NCBI GenBank assembly: GCA_036172665.1
Contig: CM069878.1
Location: 22,371,501 to 22,435,500, forward strand
Direction: 5' to 3'
From: Prosopocoilus inquinatus
Lineage: Eukaryota; Arthropoda; Insecta; Coleoptera; Lucanidae
DNA length: 64,000 nt
The notes beneath the pieces are model-generated. The model was given only the letters and a program-made list of their open reading frames with translations, ran no database searches and was not told the DNA's origin. The translations under genes and the position numbers were made by a program. How positions within the stretch are numbered: position 1 is the stretch's first letter; each line of letters begins with the position of its first letter. Below, piece by piece: positions 35,331-42,715 of this stretch.

Positions 35331-35681
35331 TTATTTTATTGCATTATTAAGAAAAGATAAGCACAATTGACCGCAGTTAGAACTGTTATAGGTTTGATAT
35401 GCATTATGATTATAATTAATTCTACAAGGCTCTTTCGAAATAAAATACGCTACAACTTCTACAGGAGGCTTTAAGTTTCCAAAACTATCAAAATAAATAA
35501 CTTGAGATCCCGTTTTCTTGTACGCCGTCCAATGTGTTCCCGGACCGTTTGCATTATCCAAGTTAATTATTCCTCTTTCGTTTCCTTTAATTTTTTTAGG
35601 TAACTCGTTTCTCATAAATACACCTCTAAAATGAGGAATTTTCAAAATTTTTGCATATTTTTCCAAATCAATATTAGTCAT
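35331..35681 (-). CDS. PRO: Adenovirus-type maturation cysteine protease
   Basis: 116 aa from the ATG at 35681. ULP1/adenain-like peptidases cleave virion precursors during maturation. The catalytic set is visible: His50 in GTHWTAY, Asp65 in YFDSFG, Gln96 near YQTY, and Cys103 in SSNCGQLCLSFL. The core is shorter than adenain (about 200 aa), but Polinton proteases are small. The open frame continues upstream of this ATG, without another ATG, into the 3' end of the preceding gene; a run of ten A residues lies just there. Translation may therefore start at 35681, or the protease may be made as a frameshift fusion. It lies within the leftward capsid cluster. Confidence 0.85.
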   Translation of the reverse strand: MTNIDLEKYAKILKIPHFRGVFMRNELPKKIKGNERGIINLDNANGPGTHWTAYKKTGSQVIYFDSFGNLKPPVEVVAYFISKEPCRINYNHNAYQTYNSSNCGQLCLSFLNNAIK

Positions 35682-35701
35682 CGGTTTATTGTGAGGAATT
35701 T

Positions 35702-36187
35702 TTAAAATCTGGCTTTTTTTTTTACGAGTCCTGGTCTTAAAAAAAGTCCAAGTCCGGTTTTATGCGGTTTCAAATATAATCCTTTGCCCATTGCTATCGC
35801 TTCCATAGATTTATTGTGACGTTGTGATTCTTTCAATTGTTCTTTTGCTGTTCTCGCTTCGTTTATCGCTTTCACTATGCCGGTAGCACCGCCGGTGAGG
35901 GCACCTAAAGCGCTCAAACCGGCGAAAATCGGTATTAAAGGTAACACTCCACCAGTTTTAGGTACTTTAATTATACGTTTTTTGGGTGATATTATCTTAT
36001 TTTTAAACTTCTTGGATGAATTTACAGCTACTCTAACTGCTTTACTTAGAGTTTTTGGTTTTTTTTGAAGCACATGTTTCTGTATTTGCTTTATTACTTT
36101 TGAAAGGTTTTCTTTCTTCTTTGTTTTAGTTTTAACACGTAATTTTGTCATCCTCACTCGTTGAATTTTATTTACACACTGAAACAT
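35702..36187 (-). CDS. Basic core-like protein with hydrophobic segment
   Basis: 161 aa, ATG at 36187; an internal ATG 12 codons later (MTKLRVK) is an alternative. Residues 13-75 are extremely Lys-rich, suited to DNA binding. A Gly/Ala-rich hydrophobic stretch (about 82-105, IPIFAGLSALGALTGGATGI) follows, then a charged helix and a Gly/Leu repeat (GLYLKPHKTGLGLFLRPGL) at the C terminus. Short basic proteins of this design recur next to the protease in Polintons and resemble adenovirus core or membrane-lytic minor proteins in general character only. The C terminus ends at an A10 run just before the stop. A substrate of the neighbouring protease is a reasonable inference. Confidence 0.6.
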   Translation of the reverse strand: MFQCVNKIQRVRMTKLRVKTKTKKKENLSKVIKQIQKHVLQKKPKTLSKAVRVAVNSSKKFKNKIISPKKRIIKVPKTGGVLPLIPIFAGLSALGALTGGATGIVKAINEARTAKEQLKESQRHNKSMEAIAMGKGLYLKPHKTGLGLFLRPGLVKKKARF

Positions 36188-36207
36188 TATTTTTTTCCTT
36201 GAAGAAT

Positions 36208-37260
36208 TTATTTCAATATATTATCATATGATTTTGGTTTTTTCTTTTCAACATTGTCATCATCAACATCATCATCGATTGATAATTTTCTCTTCAAAGA
36301 TGTATTTTGTTGTATAACGGGATCACTTGGATTTATTTTAATTTTTTTAAATTCAAAATCATCGTTATCGTCCGTTTTATCTAATTTTCGTTTTTCACGT
36401 CTGGACAGTTTCATTGGACAGTCCTCTACCAAACCTACATCTATTTTTTCAGTTTTATTTTTGTTCTTTCTTTTTTGATGTGTGATTGGATAGTCATCAA
36501 TAATATCTACATCCATTTTTTCATCTTCTTCTTCAAGGTTAATTTTAGTTTTGTTCCTAAGTTTTCGTTTTACAGCCTTCTTTTTCTTCTGTACTAATTC
36601 GTTCTTTTTGGTTTCTTGGATTAATTTTTTTTTGTATTCAATATTATCGTTTTCATTTATTCTCTTTTCATTAATTTTATGCGGTTTCATTGAGAAGTTA
36701 TCTGTAATATCTACATCTGTTTTATGATGTGCTCGTTCTTTAATGTTCTTTACATTAGGTTTAAGTACCATCTTCTTCTTCTTCTTCTTATCCTTTTGTA
36801 CTGTATCGTTTTGTGTTAAAACTTTTATACAATATTCAATGTTTTCAACCAGAGACTCTGCTGTTTTTCTTGTTTTTTCTAATTTTTTAAAACATTCATT
36901 AATAGACTTTTTCGTCGTTAATCCCATTCCCAATTTTAGTTTGGCTTTCATGGCTCCTGCTACTCCCAATGAAGCGGCTTTTTCACCCCACGAAGCATCC
37001 TTGGATCGAAATCTTTCCATTGCTTTCTTATATAATTTATTATCTGCCACGTGTCTACGTGCTAAATCTTTTTCTTGAGAATAAGCTTTGTCATGTTCCT
37101 TGCATGCCTCATCTAAATCGTTTATACCGATGTCACCGCGTGCCAAGCGTTTATGTAGTTTAGTACCGGGTCCGCAAAATCTATAAGTAGGTATGTGCAT
37201 TTCAAAGGGTAAATTATTGATAGCTGAATTTAATAATCCGTCTCCTATATAACACTTCAT
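36208..37260 (-). CDS. Phospholipase A2-like protein with acidic/basic repeat tail
   Basis: 350 aa from the ATG at 37260; the frame is open a little further, but without ATG. The N-terminal ~100 residues are a parvovirus VP1/PLA2-like domain: Ca-binding loop YRFCGPGT (26-33) and catalytic HD pair in ACKEHDKAY (His56-Asp57). In virions such domains breach endosomal membranes. Residues about 150-350 are low-complexity, Lys/Asp/Glu-rich, with three imperfect repeats of the form (M/T/I)DV(D/G)(I/L)(I/T/V)(D/E)D(Y/F/C), each followed by a basic KRK-type patch, possibly nuclear-localising. It heads the leftward cluster, 98 bp from the divergent ATPase gene. The frame is intact and catalytic residues are present; lipase activity is inferred. 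Confidence 0.85.
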   Translation of the reverse strand: MKCYIGDGLLNSAINNLPFEMHIPTYRFCGPGTKLHKRLARGDIGINDLDEACKEHDKAYSQEKDLARRHVADNKLYKKAMERFRSKDASWGEKAASLGVAGAMKAKLKLGMGLTTKKSINECFKKLEKTRKTAESLVENIEYCIKVLTQNDTVQKDKKKKKKMVLKPNVKNIKERAHHKTDVDITDNFSMKPHKINEKRINENDNIEYKKKLIQETKKNELVQKKKKAVKRKLRNKTKINLEEEDEKMDVDIIDDYPITHQKRKNKNKTEKIDVGLVEDCPMKLSRREKRKLDKTDDNDDFEFKKIKINPSDPVIQQNTSLKRKLSIDDDVDDDNVEKKKPKSYDNILK

Positions 37261-37358
37261 TCTAATTTTTTTTTTTAACAAACGTGATTTCTTAAACGAC
37301 AACTCTTTAACTGAATATAAATTTAAATGTAAAACTATTTCATAACATTTCTCATGTG
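37261..37358. promoter_or_regulatory. Divergent intergenic region, candidate bidirectional promoter
   Basis: 98 bp separate the PLA2-like start (minus) from the ATPase start (plus), with T12/A-rich tracts and a TATAAATTT block near 37315. Two multi-gene clusters diverge from it, so it is the obvious place for their promoters. No initiator was defined. Confidence 0.45.
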
Positions 37359-38063
37359 ATGCTCCATCTGTCTAACAATATGAAATTAGTTAAACAAAAA
37401 ATAACTTTAAAAATAGAAAATAATAGTTTTGAAGATGAACGTTTTAAAAGACACGGTGTACTATTTCCTGCGACCTTGAGATGTATTATCGTAGGTCCTT
37501 CGAATTGTGGAAAGACGAACCTTATCATTAACTTGATCGAACATGAAAACGGTTTGGCATTTGAAAACGTTTACGTGTACTCGAAATCATTAAATCAACC
37601 GAAGTATGTTTATTTACAACAGCTATTGAAGCCGATCAAAGGCATCGGTTATTTTGCGTACAGTGCAGGTGAGAACATACTTCCACCTTCACAAGCGAAA
37701 CCTAATTCGATTTTTATTTTCGACGATGTTGCATGCAACAATCAAGACATAATTAGAGAATATTTTAGTATGGGTAGACATAATTACATAGATTCGTTTT
37801 ATCTCTCTCAAACGTATGCCAAAGTGCAAAAACATTTGATTAGAGACAATGCTAATGCTCTCATACTTTTCAAGCAAGATGACCTAAATTTAAAACACGT
37901 TTACAACGATCACGTTGGCACTGACATGAATTTCGATAAATTTAAAAATATTTGTTCTCTCTGTTGGGGAAGCGGTCCGTACGAATTTGTAACTATTTTT
38001 AAAGATAATCGCATGGACGATGGAAGATACAGGAAAGGATTTGATCAGTATATATATCTCTGA
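37359..38063 (+). CDS. ATP: Genome-packaging ATPase (FtsK/HerA, A32-like)
   Basis: 234 aa from the ATG at 37359; the internal ATG at 37380 is also plausible. Polinton packaging ATPases pump DNA into the capsid. Walker A is GPSNCGKT (residues 46-53), Walker B is SIFIFDDV (about 117-124) with the Asp-Asp typical of the A32-like branch, and LSQTYAK about 25 residues later fits the sensor. The length is usual for the family. It leads the rightward cluster with the next two genes. Confidence 0.9.
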   Translation: MLHLSNNMKLVKQKITLKIENNSFEDERFKRHGVLFPATLRCIIVGPSNCGKTNLIINLIEHENGLAFENVYVYSKSLNQPKYVYLQQLLKPIKGIGYFAYSAGENILPPSQAKPNSIFIFDDVACNNQDIIREYFSMGRHNYIDSFYLSQTYAKVQKHLIRDNANALILFKQDDLNLKHVYNDHVGTDMNFDKFKNICSLCWGSGPYEFVTIFKDNRMDDGRYRKGFDQYIYL

Positions 38064-38121
38064 TGAACTTATATTGTAGTTATTAAGGTTTGAAATATCA
38101 TACGAACCGTTACTTCTCAAG

Positions 38122-39129
38122 ATGACCGATAAATGTATGAAACAAAAACTTTTGTTAAAACGTAAAAATATTCGAGACAAATTAAATTATTTAAAACATG
38201 GTGAATTAACCAAAGAAAAGACGTTTGAACCTATTACCAAACATTTGAAAAATATCGAAAGCAAATTACAACCAAGAAACGAAAATGAATTATCCAACAT
38301 CCACGTAAAACCTTCAACCTCTCAGCAAGAACAACAACAACAACAACAACTACATGATTTTACGACTCCCAAACAATATGATTTTGCAACTCCAAAAAGA
38401 TTTTCTTCTATAAGAAAACGTAAACCATCAGTGATGGATTTTAACGAAGATGAAGCTGACGAATCGGAAAGATTTAAAGAATCTATTTTAGAAAGTGTTG
38501 AATCGGATGAAGAGGAAGATTCACGATTTAAGGGTCTCGATGAGAAAGCCTATGTCGATTATTTAGATCAGTATCATCCCTTACCTAGAAAATACATCAA
38601 TGATATGTACACAGACGATGAAAATAAAGAATTTGATCATAAATATGGAGTGAGACTCGATAAAAGTACTGAAAACTTAAGAATCGGTGACTCATCATTA
38701 AATCTCGATGGAGCTGACATAATTGTTAAAAATAGAAGGTACAAAGGTACTCCAGGATTATATGAGTTACTGTTTAAAAAATTCCCCGAGAATTACACCA
38801 AAGAAGATACTAAAAATTATAAACAAATCATTCTTAGGACTAATACTCATCGACGACATTATAAATCGAATAAACAAGTAGATGGCAGTAAAATGCAAAA
38901 GTATAAAAATATTGTAGCTCCTTTAATTAACAACAGTAATAGTACAGGTAGTGGATTGTTGATGCAAGCAACCGATAATAAAATCGATTACGTACATTGG
39001 AATGATCCAAATGAGCTTGTTGAAAGGTTAAGATTATTGTTAGCATCACAAGCGGCCGGTAATACGAGCCACACGAATGAAATAAATTCAATAATAGAGG
39101 AACTAAGAGAAGCTCGTATCATCAGGTAA
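38122..39129 (+). CDS. Conserved Polinton protein of unknown function
   Basis: 335 aa, ATG at 38122. The N-terminal 60 residues are basic and helical, then a Gln-run (QQEQQQQQQL) and an acidic disordered region to about residue 135. The conserved part is the C-terminal half, with YGVRLDKS, RYKGTPGLYELLFKKFPENYT, and KYKNIVAPL before a GSGLL patch. This matches a domain I recall from many insect Polinton proteins (possibly the one catalogued as DUF8207, not verified). The stop lies 7 bp before the integrase start, suggesting co-transcription. No enzymatic motif is visible; a structural or DNA-handling role is guesswork. Confidence 0.7.
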   Translation: MTDKCMKQKLLLKRKNIRDKLNYLKHGELTKEKTFEPITKHLKNIESKLQPRNENELSNIHVKPSTSQQEQQQQQQLHDFTTPKQYDFATPKRFSSIRKRKPSVMDFNEDEADESERFKESILESVESDEEEDSRFKGLDEKAYVDYLDQYHPLPRKYINDMYTDDENKEFDHKYGVRLDKSTENLRIGDSSLNLDGADIIVKNRRYKGTPGLYELLFKKFPENYTKEDTKNYKQIILRTNTHRRHYKSNKQVDGSKMQKYKNIVAPLINNSNSTGSGLLMQATDNKIDYVHWNDPNELVERLRLLLASQAAGNTSHTNEINSIIEELREARIIR

Positions 39130-39136
39130 AAAAAAG

Positions 39137-40075
39137 ATGGTGAATCTAATTACAGACGCTAAAAAACAAGTAGTAGATGAAATTCACAAACCTGCAAGAA
39201 TTAATTTTCAAAGGCGTAAAGTCATAATTAAATCTTTGAACGATCTGTATCAAGCCGACCTGGTGGAAATGATTCCTTACGCTAAGGAAAATAACGGTTA
39301 TAAATACATATTGATCGTGATTAATTGCTTTTCAAAATACGTTTGGGCGTTCCCTTTGAAGAATAAATCCGGATCCGAAGTCAGCAATGCCATGGAAAAG
39401 GTATTTAACGAACAGTCACCTAATAATCTTCAGACGGACTTGGGAAAGGAGTTTTTTAATCAAGAATTCAAGAAATTAATGAAAAAATACAACGTTAACC
39501 ATTATAATGTGTTCAGCGAGAAAAAGGCATCGATAGTAGAGCGAGTAAATCGAACAATCAAGAACGATATGTTTAAAAACTTTAACCTACAAGGCAACTA
39601 CAAATGGATAAATTTATTAAAACGTGTCGTGGAAAAATACAACAACAAAAAGCACAGAACAATAGGCATGAAGCCGATCGAAGTCGGAAAGGAAAACGAA
39701 CAAGAATTGTTGAATACCGTGTACAACAAAGTTAAATTAGTTGACTTTAAAAGTAAAAAATTCAATGTCGGTGATTACGTACGTATTTCTAAAATTAGAG
39801 GAATCTTCGATAAGTCATATATGCCTAATTGGTCAACGGAGATTTTCACGATTCGAAAAGTACAACTCACAAATCCGATTACTTATTTATTAAAAGACAC
39901 AACCGGAAGTGACATATCAGGAGGATTTTATAAAGAACAATTACAAAAAGTAAAATATCCAGACGTTTATCTCGTGGAAAAAGTTTTAAAAAGAAATAAA
40001 AATAAAGTGTTCGTGAAATGGTTAGGTTTTGATAAGACACATAACAGCTGGATAGATAAAAATAACATTGCATAA
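39137..40075 (+). CDS. INT: Retroviral-type integrase with C-terminal chromodomain
   Basis: 312 aa, ATG at 39137. The catalytic core has Asp41 (YQADLVEM), Asp101 (LQTDLGKEF) and Glu135 (SIVERVNRT). The order and flanking residues are typical of Polinton c-integrases, which insert the element with a 6-bp duplication, as found here. An SH3-like region (about 195-265, FNVGDYVRISK...) is followed by a chromodomain at about 275-312 (YLVEKVLKR, VFVKWLGF, SWI), expected to recognise chromatin marks. No HHCC zinc domain is evident before the core. Intact. Confidence 0.92.
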   Translation: MVNLITDAKKQVVDEIHKPARINFQRRKVIIKSLNDLYQADLVEMIPYAKENNGYKYILIVINCFSKYVWAFPLKNKSGSEVSNAMEKVFNEQSPNNLQTDLGKEFFNQEFKKLMKKYNVNHYNVFSEKKASIVERVNRTIKNDMFKNFNLQGNYKWINLLKRVVEKYNNKKHRTIGMKPIEVGKENEQELLNTVYNKVKLVDFKSKKFNVGDYVRISKIRGIFDKSYMPNWSTEIFTIRKVQLTNPITYLLKDTTGSDISGGFYKEQLQKVKYPDVYLVEKVLKRNKNKVFVKWLGFDKTHNSWIDKNNIA

Positions 40076-40448
40076 GATGGCAAGGAGGAGACAATTACAA
40101 GAGAGAATGTAAAGAAAAGTTTTAAAAAGAATTGTAGAAAGGTTTTATATTTATTCAAAAAGAAAAACAGTTTAATAAAATAATTTATAAATGACTAGCT
40201 CTTTTATTTACTTGTTTATAGGTATATAATAGGTTTTAATCATATACATAATAGTTATAAATAAAAACAATATCATATAATGATGAAATACTAAAGAAGA
40301 TAAGAGTAACATCCTTGTATGTATGTATAGTGGGGGGGAAATTGTACCTATATAAACGTTTCTACAACCGTAATCTAACCACTAAAGAAAAAGAAACGAA
40401 GCATTAATTATTTTGCTTTAATTATTTCTTTTATTCAAATTATATAAA
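40076..40448. other. Intergenic, poly(A) signals and promoter
   Basis: 373 bp without a credible gene. AATAAAATAA near 40176 could serve as polyadenylation signal for the integrase cluster. A TATA box follows further right. Confidence 0.5.
40349..40356 (+). promoter_or_regulatory. TATA box upstream of the 166-aa gene
   Basis: TATATAAA in an otherwise mixed context, just after a G-rich run and about 90 bp before the ATG at 40449. Spacing fits a short 5' UTR. Confidence 0.55.
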
Positions 40449-40949
40449 ATGTATATAATTGATCTACAAGGATTCCAATATCAAGAAAGTGAATTTATTA
40501 TAAGAGAGGTGGCGATCTACGATGTAAATGGTAAGATGATGCATCACTCTTTAGTGTCAACACCACAGAAGAAGTCTTGGTTCTGTGAAGAATTAATCCG
40601 TCACATCGATTGGCAAACTAGGAAACTTCATGGGTTAAATTGGAATACTTCAAACGACTATTATCATATACCGCAGGAAAATATTGGCATTTACATCAAA
40701 AGTCTAATAGGAAATGGAATTGTATTGGTCAAGGGACTTAACAAGAAGCAAGTGTTAAGTAAATTTTTAAATAATAACATTATTGATTTAGATCAATTTA
40801 ATTGTCCTAATTTGAAAAAGTTGAAACTTACAAAAAATTACATAAAAACTCATTGTAACCTGCATGAAATTAATACATTAAATTGTGCCAAAGATCATGC
40901 TAATTTATTATGTCAATGGTTTGTTACAGATTGTAATAAAAAATTGTAA
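40449..40949 (+). CDS. Polinton accessory protein, possible RNase H-fold family
   Basis: 166 aa, ATG at 40449. It begins YIIDLQGFQY and continues EFIIREVAIYDVNG, a hydrophobic strand ending in Asp and a second strand, as in RNase H-like nucleases. Later blocks are GIVLVKGLNKKQVLSKFL and IIDLDQFNCPNLKKL, and a Cys/His-bearing C terminus (CNLHEI, CAKDH). I recall a family with this pattern in insect mobile elements but cannot name it, and I do not see a complete catalytic set. Its own TATA box suggests independent transcription. Intact frame. Confidence 0.55.
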   Translation: MYIIDLQGFQYQESEFIIREVAIYDVNGKMMHHSLVSTPQKKSWFCEELIRHIDWQTRKLHGLNWNTSNDYYHIPQENIGIYIKSLIGNGIVLVKGLNKKQVLSKFLNNNIIDLDQFNCPNLKKLKLTKNYIKTHCNLHEINTLNCAKDHANLLCQWFVTDCNKKL

Positions 40950-41181
40950 ATATTAGGTTTTAAATAATATTATAGATTTAGATCAATATAATTAGTAAAT
41001 TGCGTCAAGAATTATGTTAATTTATTATATCAATAGTTTGTTAAAGACTATAATAAAACAATATAAATATTTAATTATGGTTTATTGAATCACATACATA
41101 CAAATATATATATATATAAATATACATCTTCATCATATACCTCTCCTAAATTTTAGGAATTTCACATACAAAATAATTTTA
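40950..41181. other. Convergent 3' region
   Basis: AT-rich gap between the ends of the 166-aa gene (plus) and the spliced gene (minus). It contains partial duplications of the end of the 166-aa gene (GATTTAGATCAAT and TGTTAATTTATTATATCAAT blocks near 40975-41035). Confidence 0.5.
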
Positions 41182-41805
41182 TTAATCATCTAACACAATT
41201 GAATACTTTTGTGATTCGAATAGATGTGCATCTTCATCATATTGCGCCTTATATTTTGGAAGGTCAGGTTTTTTTAGCACTTTATTTTCTAGAATTTTAA
41301 TTTTCTTCGCACAACCATCCTCATCGCTGTTCACTGCATCGGTAGTCCATTTAATTTTTCTTTTGGACGTTCCTTCAGAAGAAGGGGCTTCTTCTAACAT
41401 GCGGTCATCATCGTCTTGTTGGCTGATTGTATTAAATGAAAATTTCAGCATCGCCTGCTGGAACAAATTCATTTCCTCTTCTGTCTCCAACGCCAACCGT
41501 ACATATTGAATTGGTAAATTTCCAAATTTTTTTGTTAAAGTTTCACCTTTCGGTGAATAACTTAAACTTATAATCACCTGATCTTTTCCTTTAATTTGCA
41601 ACGATTTCATTCCATATCTATAAAATAATTAAAAAAAAATAATAATAAAATAAAAAAATTAAGCAACTTATGTTATAAATACAATGAAAAAAAAAAAAAA
41701 AAAATCTTACCTAAATAATTGTTTACATATCACGTATAACATTTTTATAGGTAAATCGTTCACGTCATTGGTTTGAACGATTAATGTGCATGGTACGTTT
41801 GCCAT
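41182..41805 (-). CDS. Two-exon Polinton gene of unknown function
   Basis: Exon 1 is 41805..41711 (ATG, 31 codons plus 2 nt) and exon 2 is 41617..41182. The joint keeps the frame and yields about 176 aa; the single-exon frame at 41610 would give only 142. Donor AG|GTAAGA and acceptor TTTTATAG fit consensus, with a T-rich tract before the acceptor. Exon 2 encodes a strand-rich N-terminal region (LQIKGKDQVIISLSY) reminiscent of OB-fold single-stranded-DNA-binding proteins, then a disordered acidic/basic tail containing KRKIKW. It lies beside PolB, so a replication role is a guess. Confidence 0.65.
41618..41710 (-). other. Intron, 93 bp
   Basis: GTAAGA...TATAG on the minus strand with a long T-run (A-run on plus at about 41684-41704) and TTAATT-type branch-point candidates near the acceptor. 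Confidence 0.65.
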
Positions 41806-42036
41806 TTTGATATTCTTAGTCTTCTGTTTGGTACTTCTTAGACACTATCCCTCTGTGAAACTCTGCAGCATTTATATGAAATTTAATCTAATTTTACATA
41901 AAATTCAACTATTTTTATTGAAAAACGATAAGTGTACGCTATTAAAAATGATTTTTACAGACATTCTCATATTTTGCTTATTTGAAAACTAATTGAAAAT
42001 AACACTTGTATATTTTTATAAATATTCTGCAAAGTT

Positions 42037-42478
42037 TGTGGAAAACACAAATTACTGAGAAAGCATGACCTCAACTTTGTTGTAATCTGCATATTAAAAT
42101 GATTTTTATAGACATTTTGCTGATATCAATTGAACTTGTGTAACAATAATATTTTTACAGACATTTTATTGACGGAAACTTTGTGGATAAACATAATTTA
42201 AGCAACTAAGCACTTCAACCTTGTTGCTATCTAAATATTAAAATGATTTTTACAGACTGTGGAAAACACAAATTACTCAGAAAGCATGACCTCAACTTTG
42301 TTGTAATCTGCATATTAAAATGATTTTTATAGACATTTTGCTGATATCAATTGAACTTGTGTAACAATAATATTTTTACAGACATTTTATTGACGGAAAC
42401 TTTGTGGATAAACATAATTTAAGCAACTAAGCACTTCAACCTTTTTGCTATCTAAATATTAAAATGATTTTTACAGAC
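42037..42478. repeat. 221-bp tandem duplication
   Basis: Copy 1 42037..42257 and copy 2 42258..42478 begin TGTGGAAAACACAAATTACT and are almost identical; I saw two substitutions. Within each copy TTTT(T/A)(C/T)AGACATTTT-type phrases recur, and further diverged ones occur at about 41952 and 42470, suggesting an older shorter repeat. Confidence 0.9.
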
Positions 42479-42675
42479 ATTTTGTATGACATCAATCGAA
42501 CACGTGTAGATTTTTATAAAATATTCTGCAAGTTCTAGAAGGCATAGTACATATACATTTTTTATGCAATTAAGTACTTCAACTTTGTTGTTATCTCAAT
42601 ATTATTGATTTTGAAATTAAAATTTGTTTTACCAGCAGACAAATATCAGTTTATTAGTAACGCTTGCATAAATCC

Positions 42676-42699
42676 CACACACACACACACACACACACA
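42676..42699 (+). repeat. (CA)n microsatellite in the PolB leader
   Basis: An uninterrupted CA run ending 16 bp before the PolB ATG. Confidence 0.95.
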
Positions 42700-42715
42700 T
42701 ACAAAAGTGTGAATC

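Larger units (their letters stand above)
41806..42715. promoter_or_regulatory. Long intergenic control region before PolB
   Basis: 910 bp without a credible gene between divergent transcription units. Dominated by the 221-bp tandem duplication and repeats of ATTTTTACAGACATT. A (CA)n run lies at 42676..42699, 16 bp before the PolB start codon. Candidate promoter, silencer or replication control region. Confidence 0.5.
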
